Assembly: GCF_037975245.1 (NCBI RefSeq)
Contig: NC_092577.1
Location: 20,024,898 to 20,088,897 of the forward strand
DNA: 64,000 bases
Direction: 5' to 3'
Source: Apostichopus japonicus
Taxonomy: Eukaryota; Echinodermata; Holothuroidea; Aspidochirotida; Stichopodidae
Each line of letters begins with the position of its first letter. Within the stretch, counting starts at the first letter, position 1. The translations under genes were made by a program, and so were the position numbers. Positions 45,541 through 57,527 of this stretch are shown piece after piece. Under the pieces are notes generated by a model. That model ran no database searches, had not been told where the DNA came from, and was given only the letters and a program-made list of their open reading frames with translations.

Positions 45541-47640
45541 GGTTAGTAGTCACACAAATGCAGGTCGACTATTGGATTACAACTGTACTTATTAAAAGAA
45601 AAATTGACCTCTGATAACTTCGCACACACGAAAGTCGCACAGGGGTCAACCTAAGACAATTTTGATCGGAAGGTACCTTTGAGAACCGAATATGGCCACG
45701 AAAATTCAAATAACAAAAGAAACTGATAGAGTTCACCTGAGGTCAAACTGATGTCATCTAGATGCAAGTCGACTAATGGATTACAATACGAAAATAAAAG
45801 AAATATATGAGACCTACAAGCGTGTCAACAGATATGATAACATTGGTGACCTCAGATGACATGACCTTTAAGTTTCAAAATGTTCCACCACCCCATTCAC
45901 AACTTGTCCCAATATATCACCCATGTCACACCTTGGCATTGAAATTTAATTGCATTAAATGTCTAAAAATTAACTTTGAACTTGTATACATAACTTCACA
46001 CACAAAGGTCACCCGGAGGTCAACCAATTGACATTTTTGCTCGGTGAGACCTAAATAGAGCATGACTGTAAAAATTCAAACATTTTTTCTTTGCCCATTT
46101 TCTCTCCCCCCAAAATACGACTTTTTTTAACATTAGCTGACCTTTGGTGACGTTGGATCACGTGACCGTTATGTTTGGAAACGATGCCTTACCCATTCAC
46201 AACTACTCCCAAAATATCAACCTTGTCACACCTTGGCACTGGGAGTTATTGCATTAATTGTCTGAAAATTAACTTTGACCTCATACAACTTCGCACACGA
46301 AGGTCACACGGGGGTCAACCTATTGACATTTATGATGAGAAGGTACCTTTAACATCTGAAAATAGCATCGAAACTAAAAATCCACAAAACACGAAAAGGT
46401 CACCAGAGGTCAAATTGAGGTCAAGGGTCACCCAGATGCGGGTCGACAATTGGATTACATTGAAGCAACTCCCAACCCTAACGGACAATTTGTTCTCAAG
46501 TTATCGCAAAAATACTAGTTTTTTATCATTAATTGACCTGTGGTGACCTCGGATCACATGACCGTTAAGTTTGGAAATATTCCCCTATACCATTTGCAAC
46601 TTGTCCCAAAATATCAACCGTGTAACACCTTGGCACTGGGAGTTATTACACTAAATGTCTGAAAATTAACTTTGACCTCATATAACTTAACATACAAAGG
46701 TCACCTTGGGTCAACTTATTGATATTTTTGATCGTTGACACCTAAATAGAGCATAAAACTATAAAAATTCCAAAAATTTTTTCTTTGCCCATTTTCTCCT
46801 CCCAAAATACTACTTTTTTTAACATTAATTGACCTTTGGTGACCTCGGATCACATCACCGTTAAGTTTGAAAATATTCCCCTATACCATTTGCAACTTGT
46901 CCTAAAATATCAAGCACGTCACACCTTGGAACTGGGAGTTATTGCATTAAATGTGTGAAAATTAACTTTGACCTCGTATAACTTCGCACACGAAGGTCAC
47001 ACGGGTGTCAACCCATTGACATTTTTGATCGGAAGGTACCTTTGGTATCCAAATCTAGCATCAAAAGCAAACATTTTCTTTTTTGCTCGTTTCCTCCCAA
47101 AATAAGCACATTTTTTTAATGTGACCTTTCACCTTTTGACCTTGGTTTCAGATGTCGTTTTGTGTTTTGGAACACAAAACGACAAGTCTGTACAACCATC
47201 CTAACTCCGACCGAAAAACTTTGACCCCATATAACTTCGCACATAAAGGTCACACGGGGTCAACCTATTGACATTTATGTTCAGAAAGTTCCTTTGACAT
47301 CTGAAAATAGCATGAAAACTGTAAAAATCCCCCAAAACACGTAAAGGTCACCAAAGGTCAAATTGAGGTCAAGGGTCACCCAGATGCGGGTCGACAATTC
47401 GATTACATTCAAGCAACTCCCAACCCTAACGGACATTTCGTTCTCAAGTTATCGCAAAAATAGTTTTTTATCATTCATTGACCTTTGTTGACCTTCGATC
47501 ACATTACCGTTATGTTTGGAAACGATGCCTTACCCCATTCACAACTACTCCCAAAATATCAACCATGTCAAACCCTGTCAATGGGAGCTATTGCTGTTTT
47601 TAATATATTGGTTTTTGGCATCTAACTGACCTTTGCGGGC
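45540..47640. repeat. Inverted array of the 398-bp satellite family
   Basis: The inverse complement of 45801-45930 matches 22277-22411 closely, including ACAGATATGATAACATTGGT. Blocks with CGCAAAAATACTAGTTTTTT and GGGTCAACC...GACATTT repeat. A perfect 13-bp hairpin GTCGTTTTGTGTT/AACACAAAACGAC lies at 47154-47183. Confidence 0.88.
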
Positions 47641-47754
47641 ACCAAAAACAATAGGGATCTTCCTCTTACTATGGGCTATCCACCCAACAAGTTTCATCAT
47701 GATACATCATTTCCTTATAGTTCATCGGCTGAGTATCAAATTTCCACACTTTCG

Positions 47755-47775
47755 TTGCACCCCCCTTGCAGCTTT
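47755..47775. repeat. Left member of an inverted pair flanking the nuclease-type gene
   Basis: CGTTGCACCCCCCTTGCAGC is the inverse complement, with one mismatch, of 55436-55456. Outside each, ACTCAGCCGATG.ACTA also matches. It may be element termini or two copies of a dispersed repeat. Confidence 0.5.
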
Positions 47776-48004
47776 AGTTTGAGTAATGAAATGGGCAGTT
47801 AAAAGTAAAAGAAACAATATTCAGTGTGTTTTCCGCAACGACATGAGTTATTTTGGAAGAAAACAGTGGTTAAACATGGGCATATTTTAAATGAGCGGAA
47901 GCCCAAAAGCAGTAATGAGGCCCATCCGCTGCTGCACTTTCAACCAATGAATGACCCTTATTTAGGTCATGTGATCTGCTTTCAGTATTTTGTCAACACA
48001 AAAC

Positions 48005-48297
48005 ATGGCTGCCGCCACAACTGCCTCTTGTTTGTGTCATACGCGGTTAAAAAACGACGAGAAACTCACATTTTACAGATCGTAGTTGGAAAACGTTTGT
48101 GTCAAGTGCAAGAGAGTGGAAAGAAATTGATTCCGGGAGGAAATTTCAAATTGCACAGCAAACGGAGGCATTATGGAATGTAGTAGGCCTAGCTAACTTC
48201 GACCAATTCGTTTACCATCGCCGTTGCTATCAAGACTTTACCAATAAAGCAAATCAAGCAAAGGCCAAAAGGAGGCTACATTCGGCAACGACTGAAG
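48005..48297 (+). pseudogene. N-terminal exon of the nuclease-type gene
   Basis: Starts MAAATTASCLCHTRLKND; a frameshift near 48080 moves to the frame with SWKTFVSSAREWKEID and FVYHRRCYQDFTN. Donor GAAG|GTAATT after 48297 leaves in phase 1, matching the acceptor ATTACAG at 49812. The Cys pair plus H..CY suggests a zinc-binding module. Confidence 0.65.
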
Positions 48298-48904
48298 GTA
48301 ATTAGGCCCTAATAATATTGTTATCACTTTGAAATACAGATTCAGAAATGCATTTATGGTGTCTATAATATGAATTTATTAACCTATGCTATCTTAGGCT
48401 ATAGGCCTAACTTTAGGCCTAACAAGTAAACGTTAGGGTAACTGTTTACTGTAGTTACTAGGCAAGGCCTAACGTTAGTAACGGTACTATATAGGCTAGG
48501 CCTAGGCTAGTATACGTTAGGTTTAACGTTATTGTTAGCTAACGTTATGGGCCAACAAAAGGTGTACACAGTCACATACTTGACATTGAAACAATATGCA
48601 AAGGTTAAGAGGCTTGATTTACGAATTACGAACTAGGCTATGACTTAATGAGACTAGGTTAGCTTCGATTTGCTGGTGAACGTAGTTTACCCGGCTTAAG
48701 GCATAGGCTTACTAGGATATTCATCTAAATAGTTAGGCTACCGTCATATTAGTGTTGATAAGGTAAGGATTGGGGACAGGGTTAGGAAAAAGGGTGTCGA
48801 AGTAACAAGGCGGAAACAGGGGTCACTGCATGATTCTTAAATCAAGCCAGTCAAGATTTCAATATCAAAATGTGCCGTTAAAATAACAAAAAGAAAATGT
48901 TCTA

Positions 48905-49600
48905 TAGTAGGCCGAAGGCCGTGCAAATATTTGGCTGCATCGAATACACCGTCGTGTTTAGCCTTGGCCTGTCCTATTAGCCTAGCCTACATTTCTTGAC
49001 ATCAAATGTGCTGTTAAAAGACACAAATGTTGTAGTATAGGCCGAAGGCCCTTCCAAAAATGTTGCTGTATCAGATACACATTTTTATTTAGCCTTGGCC
49101 TATAGCCTAGCCACCATTCTTTACATAATATGTGCCGTTAAAAATGAAATGTTTTAGTATAGGCCGAAGGCCCTGCCAAAATGTTTGCTGTATCAGATAC
49201 ACATTTATATTTAGCCTTGGCCTATAGCCTAGCCACCATTCTTTACATAATATGTGCCGTTAAAAATCAAATGTTTTAGTATAGGCCGAAGGCCCTGCCA
49301 AAATGTTTGCTGTATCAGATACACATTTATATTTAGCCTATAGCCTAGCCAACATTTCTTTACATCAAATGTGCTGTTAAAAGAAACAAATGTTGTAGTA
49401 TAGGCCGAAGGCCCTGCCAAAATTTTGGCTGTATCATATACACTGTTATATTTAGCCTATAGCCTAGCCAACATTAGTTAAATTTGCCGTTAATAAAAAA
49501 AAAATTATAGTATAGGCCGAAGGCCCTGCCAAAATTTTTGCTGTATCAGATACACATTTATATTTATTAAGCCATAGCATATCCTACTAGCTTAGCCTAC
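48905..49600. repeat. Intronic tandem repeat of 112-130 bp, six copies
   Basis: The word GCCGAAGGCC recurs at 48911, 49041, 49163, 49285, 49404 and 49516. Units also carry GCTGTATCAGATACACA and TAGCCTTGGCCTATAGCC. The array lies in the single intron of the nuclease-type gene. Confidence 0.92.
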
Positions 49601-49610
49601 ATTTCTTTAG

Positions 49611-49680
49611 GGAGCGGAATAGCTCAGTCAGTAGAGCTCCGGATTACAAATCGAAAGGTTGGGAGTTTGAGATTCCTCTA
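49611..49680 (+). repeat. tRNA-like sequence, probably a SINE head or tRNA fossil
   Basis: GGAGCGGAATAGCTCAGTCA followed by GTAGAGC has a good D arm (GCTC/GAGC, box A). GTTTGAGATTC resembles box B. The anticodon stem does not pair, and the loop (TTACAAA) gives no sensible anticodon. The extra stretch AAAGGTT is tRNA-like. It directly follows the tandem array. A working tRNA gene is unlikely. Confidence 0.45.
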
Positions 49681-49812
49681 TGATTCACAGAGAGGACATT
49701 CCCTTCCAAAAAAGCGCACTTACTGGATGGCGTAACGCCTACCCTAACTTTCACTACTGTTGTATTTATCCTCTTTGTTGTATAACTAGAAAATCATTTA
49801 TATGTATTACAG

Positions 49813-52051
49813 AACTTGATGAGACGCCTCCTCTGAAAAAAAAACGCGATCACGACAACAAGGCCAAACAGCAATCCTGCCACGAAAATGCATCTTTCAT
49901 TTGGCGTCATCTCCTCACAAGCTGTGTGGTCAATCCGGTTTGAAATTCTTTAAGGACAGAAGTTCAGGAAGTAGACAAGAAGCAAGGTTAGTTCAGTGTC
50001 TAACTCTAGATGCCTCTACAAGACTGAAGAGTGCAGCAATTGCCAAGAATGATGAAGCTTTGTTACTCATGGTTAGAAACTCTGATCTTATTGCTAGTGA
50101 AGTATGTTATCACAAATCGTGTTATGCTTCATACATTTCCAGCTACCGACGGGCAAGTGAGATGAATGACAACAAAGAAGAGTTAGATGACATTGATCAA
50201 TACTCTGAAGCATTCAACGAACTTTCCAAAGAGGTTGAGGTTACTGTCATTGATAACGGAGACATCATAAAGATTTGAAAGCTAAAAGAGCGCTACATTG
50301 ACATTTTGGAAACCAAAAATGTGCACATTCTACAATACAGAACTGAAAAGTTAAAAAACAAATTAGTTGCATAATTTGGCTCTAGAATTGGCTTTTGCCG
50401 TCCAAATAAGAGGAACAAATGTGAGATAGTGTATTCGGAAGAAACACCAAAAGGAGAATTGCTTGAAACCTCAATAGAGTCGGAATCATCGCAGAGTGAA
50501 GTTTCCGAAACAGAATTGCCAGAATCGTCACATGCCCACCTATCATCTGAAACAAGACACCTCTACCATTCTGCTCAAATATTGCAGAAATCACTCAAGG
50601 ACTCACGCCATGGCACCATCTGGCCTCCGACAAGTGAGCAGTTAACAGCGGAAGTTGCTGACAGCATAATACCTTGGCAATTACATAACATATTAGCATG
50701 GTTGATGCAACCCACAATATCTGCATTGCCTGTAAACAGCGATAAAGTAGAGTTACCGGTTGATATCATGGTTAGGCTAAGATCTATTGCACAGGATATA
50801 ATTTATACTTACCATCATGGGAGGATAGTAACTCTGAAGCATATTGCTCTTGGTGTGAGCATTCACCACCTGACAAAGAATGTTCAAGTCCTCACACTTT
50901 TGAACAGATTTGGCCACAGTGTTTCTCACAGCTACATTTGTGAGCTTGAAACTGCTGTTGCACAAGATGTCATTGAGGAACATAAGGTCCTGCCTCAAAA
51001 CATTGATTCGCAGATTTACACTACAGCTGTTTGGGATAACAATGATCTTTCGGAGGAAACTTTGTCGGGCAGAGGGACAACACACAACACTAATGGTATT
51101 CTAATACAACGGTCTGGTGACAACAGTATGACTAGGACGTCATCCAATGATAGCTCACAAACGCCAAGACAGAAGAGAAGCGGAAAGCGATCATTGGAAC
51201 AGCAGCCATCTACATTTGTACCTTACTTTTTACAGAAGAGACAGGGACCTGGGAAATACAGTATCGAAGAAACTAGGAAATACAGTATCGAAGAAACTAA
51301 ATTGGCTGAAGACAAATCTTCTCAAGTTACCGCTGAACGTCATGACTTTGCATGGCTGTTGCTCCGCCAGTCTCTGAATGACCAATCTGAATGTCAAACA
51401 GGAAGTTCCCAAGTAATTCCATCATGGTCTGGATTTAATGCTGCAATCAAGGAGGAATTTCCAAACCAAAGTTCTGTTGGATACTTACCAGTAATTCAGT
51501 CTAGTCCAACTGAAATGTCAACTGTGTATGAAATGTTAATGAGAACACTAGATATTTGTTGAAATCTTGAGCAAAGTGAAATCGTTGTGGTGTTGGATCA
51601 GGCTATATACTGCAAGGCACTACAAATCATGTGGAAGGAAGTTGACAAATTCAACAGAATAGTACTTCGATTGGGAGCTTTTCACACGGCTTGTGTTATG
51701 CTGGGCATCATTGGAAAGAGGTTTGGTGAAGCTGGATTCAAAGATGCACTTATTGAGTCAGAGATTGTTGCATCAGGGTCAATGTCTGGGGTAATATCTG
51801 GCAAGCACTATAACCGATCATTGCGAGTTTGGAAAATAGTATATGAAGCATTACATCGCTTACGCTGGCAATCGTTCAAAGATTCTGTTGAATCCACCCA
51901 GGCAAGTGAAAGAGATAACCTCTTAAGTCTTCTGCAACAAATTCAAAATGGCAGATGCAATCCAACGAACATTGAAGACCTTTTAGAAAATGAGGAATTC
52001 CTGCAAGTGAAGCAAGTTTATGATGACTTTTGTTCAAGCATTAAATCTTAA
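49813..52051 (+). pseudogene. Main exon of the nuclease-type gene, first part
   Basis: Begins ELDETPPLKKKRD; a frameshift near 49865 leads to CIFHLASSPHKLCGQ, then LTLDASTRLKSAAIAKND and the second YHKSCY module. After stops at 50276 and 50372 the same frame runs to 51562, a 377-codon stretch with STHEE-independent helices, GRGTTHNTNGILIQ and a basic SSQTPRQKRSGKRS patch. After TGA 51560 it goes on with VVVLDQAIYCKALQIMW and GVISGKHYNRSLRVW. Confidence 0.65.
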
Positions 52052-53192
52052 ATGTTTTATATTTTGGTCATCCTTCATCAGCATGGTGCAAACATTGCTG
52101 AACTTCACTCGAGCAACAAGAACAGGAGACTTCAAGCTACATCTCTCTTCATTACGCTCAATGTTACCTTGGATGTTTGCGTATGACAGAAAAAACTATA
52201 GTCGTTACTGCTCAGTGTACTGGTTGGAGATGGTCTCACTTCCACAGACACATCCATCAATTAATGAACAGTTGCACCAGGGTGAATTTGCTGTCCAGAA
52301 ATCCACAACAAACCCCTTTGGGCGAGTAGCTTGTGATATGGCTATAGAACAGACATACAACCGGGACACTAAGACATATGGAGGGATTGTTGGGTTTAGC
52401 CTAAAGCAGGGAGTCGTACAGAGATGGACATTAACTGCACCAGAGAGAGCAAAGAACCTGGCTGCATGTCGTGACTTGGCAGGTATGAACAATACAGGTA
52501 CATGGCATCACAAAGATGTAGGACGTTTGCAGCGTGATGAAAATGATGTAGTGAAGGTCACCAACACTTTACAGGGGTTTATAGATCCATTTTGTAGTGA
52601 TAACGACCATTTAGTCCAGTTAGCCTCTGGGTATATGCCAACAGTTGATGTTCAGAGTGACCTGATCAATGCAAAACAAAAGGGTGAAGATGCGCTGCAA
52701 AAGTTTGTTCAAGAGAGGTTGACAACGGATACGACAGACTTCTTTGCCCCAATCAAGCAACAGAAATTGAAAACGTTCAGTGACATTAAGAAGATAGTTA
52801 CAGTTTCTGCATCAAAAGGCAAAACTATAATTGTTCAAGAAGATCGCAATCTCTTCTGCAAAATTTTCACAGTGAATGACCAGCTCAGGCGGAAAATAGA
52901 TTTGAAGGATATGTTTCAATATTCGTTGGGTACTTATCCGTATGCACTCGCAACCGTTCATGGGTGCCTTGTAAAGACTAACAAGTCAAAGCTAATGGAG
53001 TGCATGGAAAGGGGGCATGATCCTATTGATCTGGAATCCATCAAGGACAAAGAATCTGTGTGGATTTATGATGCTATGGCTATCCTGCAACAGCTAGGCA
53101 ACAGCTCTGTAAGTACCTATGGCGAAGTTGCTAATTCCGTGTTAAATGTTATACTGTCTGTTACCAAGAAAAATAACTGTACCCCGTGTTGA
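52020..53192 (+). pseudogene. Nuclease-type gene, central 390-codon block
   Basis: Open without stops. It holds TRTGDFKLHLSSLRSML, AYDRKNYSRYCSVYWLEM, FGRVACDMAIEQTYNRDTK and FSLKQGVVQRWTL, a conserved core of this protein type. It ends with DLKDMFQYSLGTYPYALA, leading across a frameshift near 53175 into the nuclease region. The first residues overlap the preceding frame (shift near 52040). Confidence 0.65.
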
Positions 53193-53937
53193 TTTTGTTG
53201 CTGACACCTATCCATCAATAAGTATTAAGAGTGCTGAACGTACGAAGAGAGCAACATGTGGTGAAGTAAGAGTGAAAATAACTGGTCCCACTCAAAGGAA
53301 GACACTCCAGTGGAAGAAATTCTTGTCCAATGGTTCTAATAAAACAGCATTAGTAGAATTCCTTTACAGGGAGTGGAGTAAGCCTGAATATGCTGGCAAA
53401 CTGAAGGGAATCGAACTAGTTGTGACGCATGGTACAAAGTGTCACTCTATCAAAAGTACTGATGGGATAAATTTGACTGTCAATGATGTACAAGAGCTAA
53501 GTAGCACCCACGAGGAAGCGGATACCCGACTTCTACTGCACGCAGCTCATGCAGCACAAACAGTACCAGTGGTAGTTATCAGAAGCCCAGATACCGATGT
53601 AGCCGTTCTGGCAGTAACATTCAAGAAACAAATTTCTGCAGACGTGTATTTTGACACAGGTGTCAAAAATCGAAGACGTCTTGTCAACATTAATCAGCTG
53701 AGCGATCAACTTGGTGAAAAAAAGTCTTCAGCACTATTAGGTCTCCATGCCTTCACTGGTTGTGATGCTGTAAGTGCTTTCACTGGAAAGGGTAAAGTAA
53801 AGGGCTATGATCTACTACTGAAGGATGAGCAAGTTGAGCAGCTTATGTGTGAACTTGGAACATCATCTCTTGTATCACCCGAGCTTATGACCGCTTGTGA
53901 AATGTTTGTATGTAAACTCTATGGCTCACAAATCTGA
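53146..53937 (+). pseudogene. Nuclease-type gene, FEN/XPG-like region
   Basis: HEEADTRLLLHAAHAA, then IRSPDTDVAVLAV and LLGLHAFTGCDAVSAFTGKG give three acidic clusters (E.D, D.D, D) in the order and spacing of PIN/FEN-type nucleases that bind two metals. Upstream is VDFVADTYPSISIKSAER. All acidic residues look intact, so the nuclease part decayed last or least. The TGA near 53935 results from a frameshift. Confidence 0.65.
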
Positions 53938-54053
53938 GACATATACTGTTTACAAAGAAAACTGCAAAGAGTGAGTTACTGCCACCTAACTTGGACTCTC
54001 TAAAGCTACATTGCAAAAGGGCGAACTACTAATCATATATATGGCGAAATGCA

Positions 54054-54344
54054 TTGATAGCAAATCCAATGATCGACAGCCCTCATGGAATGGGATGGAA
54101 GATATCACATGATAGCATTACCATTGAATGGGCGACCCTTCCACCAGCACCTCAGGCTATACTACAACTAATGAGTTGTGGGTGCAGGAGAAGCTGTGCA
54201 TCAAATGTCTGCCAATGCAGGAAAAATCATCTAAGATGTACGGATGCATGCAAGTGTACTTTGTGTGAAAATGTGGATGAAGACAATGACAACAGTGAGG
54301 ATGATTCAGAAGAAGATAGTGAGGATGAGGACGATAGAGATTAA
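54054..54344 (+). pseudogene. Nuclease-type gene, CXC-like cysteine-rich C-terminus
   Basis: SPHGMGWKISHDSITIEW and LPPAPQAILQLMSCGCRRSC lead into nine cysteines spaced like a CXC (tesmin/TSO1-like) zinc module, then a run of Asp/Glu to the TAA at 54342-54344. The frame is continuous upstream except for TAA at 54030-54032 (after RANY). Confidence 0.65.
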
Positions 54345-55430
54345 TTGGTCACGGAGGATATGTACATGTAAGTATATGACCCAAGCCTCACTTGGTCCTT
54401 ATCAAGGTGGTTGCGTGGCCATTCAGTGTCCAAAACACAGCTGCGTGTGCAGTATCATACAGTAAATATGACAAATCTGTCATATATTTTTCTCTGAGCA
54501 AATAAGCCAGTTTACGGTTAATATTGTGCAATCAGGTCAAAAAGTTACGAGGGTACACCTGGCTACATCTGTACACATAGCTTATGCTAAGCAGTATACA
54601 ATGTTGATTTACATTTGGCTCTCACATTCTGCTCTCATTTTGCCAGTACCTTCAATAATTTACAAAGAAGTTTAAATCGCCAACGTAAGAAGAATTAATG
54701 ATACAGAGCATCGATAGAATATTTTTTTTGGATGAAAAGTAAGCTCTTAATTAGCAGTCTTAACCAGACTTGTAGTAATGATTAGCTAATTTACATAACT
54801 CAAATAGCAATATATGTACCATTAAATTCACATGTGGTAATTCATTGTGCCTCCTTGCATCAAAACGTAGGTTTACGTATTAGATTCCTAATGATATGAT
54901 GCTTAAATAAAGGGTTATCATAATCGTACATTTTGTGATGTAGCTATATGCATACTTTACTAATTTGCATATTTCAAATAATTACATGCATACATAGCAT
55001 ATAATTACTATAAGTCATACATATGTTAATCATACTTCCCAGCCCTAAAAATGTCAATTTTCACTTTCACAATTGATATGATGGGATACATAAACTAAAT
55101 TCCATTTATTCACAATAGTTGTTTGCTAATTTGCATATTATGCAATTTTAAGCATTCTTGCATATTTGTAAATGTGCTTTTACGCGTATGAGGTTCAAGG
55201 GTACATTTTCATAACTCTTATGATTGCAATAACATCTATTGGAATTTAAAATAAGTGATTCCAGAGCAAATGTGCTACGTTGACTGAGTTAACAGTATAA
55301 TATGTAATTAATGCACATAAATTACGAATGTATGCATACTTGATTTACTTGCAAATTAACACCTCTCAGACTGGAAAACATACAGATTTATATTGCTCAG
55401 GGATATATTTACCAAACCCAACTTTGCAAA
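54345..55430. other. AT-rich downstream region
   Basis: No gene or tandem repeat. Many TAATTTGCATA-like words. It would contain the 3' UTR and terminus of the nuclease-type element if one exists. Confidence 0.45.
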
Positions 55431-55435
55431 CAAGG

Positions 55436-55615
55436 CTGCCAGGGGGGTGCAACGGAACCCATTTTCTAGGCCTCTTTTTGGTACTCAGCCGATGGACTAT
55501 TATTGAGATATCGTGTACACAAGCCAAGCGTCACATACACACACACACATACACACACACGCCAAGTTGAACGCATAGGTTCCTTGCTTTGCAAAAAGTA
55601 AGGAACCGAAAATTC
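55436..55615 (+). repeat. Dispersed repeat with (CA)n and GGTTCCTTGCTTTGCAAAA end
   Basis: Inverse relative of 19872-19990: both share GGTTCCTTGCTTT...GCAAAA, CATAGGTTCC or its inverse, and a CA/TG tract followed by a GTGAC...CTTGG block. Its left end pairs with 47755-47775. Confidence 0.7.
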
Positions 55616-55729
55616 AAGAAGGGCCTCCTAATTTTTTTTTCACTTGGTCTAAACAGAGACAATACAAACTGAAATAAACATCTTTCAAATATTGGCATTT
55701 TTTCCTTCTATCCCAGAAACTTTTTCATA

Positions 55730-56340
55730 GATATGTTGAAAATTATTCTAATTTCATGGGGAAGCAGGCAGAGTGGCTATGATGGCCCCAGTTACACGTA
55801 CTTAATTCTGCCTATCCTTTTATACAGAAAAATAATGGAAAATATTTGAGTCTGAGGGTCGCAGGCAGAGTGCCTAAGATGGCTTTAATTCCATCGTTTT
55901 CATTGCGGCCTATTTTTTATACAAACAAATGTTAAAGACAATTTTAAGTCGGAGGGGAGTAAGGATAGTGGCTACGATGGCTTGGTTTTCATTTCTGCAT
56001 ATCCTTTTAGATTCTATTAAAGGCGAGGGAAGTAGAAAGTCTGGCTACCATGGCTCTGATTGCATCGGTCTCATTTCTGCCTATCTTTTAATAAAGAAAA
56101 ATGTGAGGGGAGTAGAAAGAGTGGCTAGATGGCTCCAATTGCAGCGTTCTTATTTCTGCCTATCTTTTGATACAGAGAAATGTTTAAAAAAAATTAAATC
56201 TGAATGTGTAGGAAGAGTGGCTAGGGTGGGTCCAGTTGCATCTTTCTCATTTGTGTGTATCATTTTGTACAGGGAACAGTAGAAAATAAATCTGAGTCAG
56301 AGTGAAGTAGGGATAGTGGCTACGATTGCATCGTTATCAA
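55730..56340. repeat. Minisatellite of about 85 bp
   Basis: Units with GTAGAAAGAGTGGCTA, ATGGCT, TCATTTCTGCCTATCTTTT and A-rich ends recur about seven times with indels. Confidence 0.85.
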
Positions 56341-57490
56341 GAACGTAGCCATTTAAGAACGTAGCCACCTAGCAGCCACCTAGGCCTACGGGGTGCAGGT
56401 AAATTGTGGCGGGGTATTAATGCAACTAGGCCTGGCTGGAGCCTTTATTACATATATTTGAACTGGTAGGTATTTATTTTTCTCATGCTGAAATATTACG
56501 TAAATGAAGGTGTTCAGACTATGCATTGCTCCTAACTTCGCATTACTCTTACTGTAATATATTACTTACGAGTACAACTAGCCTAGTACTAGTAGTATTA
56601 CTAAATGGACCCTGCATAGTTTAGAAACAGAATAAGGGAGGATTTTCAATCATTGAACTGAAGAAATACCTGTGTGAAACAAAATTCACCCTTCATTAGA
56701 TCTGCTCAGCAGATGTCAAATTGTGAAAGTTTCGGAAATTCCGGTAAATTTTGTACGGAAAATTTTGTGTTTTCTGTACAGGAAAATATTGGCTCAGCCT
56801 AGCCTATGCCTAGGTTGACAACGTCGGAGTATAATTCGAACGGCCAACTAAAATGGCGGCCAAAAATTCAAAGGCATTAAATATTTCATATACACTGGTC
56901 TTATTCTTACCTTCAATTCATAATATATTCATTTTGTTCAACGAAAATTGTGGTTGATTGGTAATAAAAGTGTTGAGTTTTGCGAGGTTCCATTCAAGTT
57001 AACACAATGTTCAAATACCTGAGGGAAATATTTTTCAAACGTCATTTTTTGTGGGAAGATCGTAAAATGTTGTGACCTAACATTGAATTTATGAATGATT
57101 TTTATTACATATTTGAAAACTGCTAGGTTTACATTTTCCCTTGCTGTATTATTACGAACATGAGGGTGTCCAATCTTAGCAGAGTTCCTAACTTCGCAAT
57201 ACTGTATATAGGCCTAGGTTAGGCCTCATAATAATAGACTAGTACAAATCAGCCTTAACTTACACCTACGCTAGGTCCACTGTACTAACAGAGTAACGTT
57301 AGATCGAACACAGTGGCGTACCAAAATTCATATTATTATCATTTAAATATTATCATTAAGTACTTACTAAATAAATAGACTTACCGCTTTCTTCTACTGG
57401 CGAGTCGGATTTGGTAAATATGGAAAGCAAATACCAATATTTTGCTGCACTGGATCTATCTGATTGTGGAGAGTTGGGTTTGGTATGCTT
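56341..57490. other. Intergenic, no gene recognised
   Basis: No coding block. Around 56450-56560 and 57100-57210 a diverged duplication occurs (CATATTTGAA.CTG.TAGGT and CTAACTTCGCA). Confidence 0.45.
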
Positions 57491-57527
57491 GTTACGTGAC
57501 CCGCCATGCGGGATACAAAACGTCTCG
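57491..57527 (-). mobile_element. 3'-terminal tail of the Tx1-like LINE family
   Basis: The stretch TTACGTGACCCGCCATGCGG continuing GATACAAAACGTC.CGG is the inverse complement of the LINE copy C 3' end (39723-39758) with a few mismatches, including the CCCGC/GCGGG hairpin. Only this tail is shared. Either an extremely truncated LINE or a SINE that borrowed the tail. Confidence 0.65.

Larger units (their letters stand above)
48005..54344 (+). pseudogene. Transposon-type gene with FEN/XPG-like nuclease and CXC-like tail
   Basis: Two coding exons (48005-48297; 49813-54344). Order: N-terminal Cys/His module (CLC...YHRRCY), a second one (YHKSCYASY, about 50110), a long alpha-helical middle, VVVLDQAIYCKA...LRLGAFH (about 51590-51680), MLPWMFAYDRKNYSRY, VACDMAIEQTYNRDTKTYGG, then a FEN/XPG-like nuclease region (HEEADTRLLLH, SPDTDVAVLAV, GLHAFTGCDAVSAFTGKGK) and nine cysteines (54177-54266) before an acidic tail. 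Stops at 50276, 50372, 51560 and 54030 and about five frameshifts make it dead. This protein type is multi-copy in invertebrate genomes. I suspect an Academ-type DNA transposon, which from memory carry XPG-like nucleases; unverified here. Confidence 0.75.

Noticed and set aside
45530-45546. Telomeric repeat
   Set aside because: Only two GGGTTA units inside a dispersed repeat.
47824-48183. 119-aa frame upstream of the nuclease-type gene
   Set aside because: Overlaps the real N-terminal exon in another frame; the Cys/His module and splice donor support the 48005 reading.
48905-49600. CRISPR-like regular array
   Set aside because: Units of 112-130 bp are repeats throughout, without unique spacers; eukaryotic intron context.
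49611-49680. Functional tRNA gene
   Set aside because: Anticodon stem unpaired and anticodon implausible.
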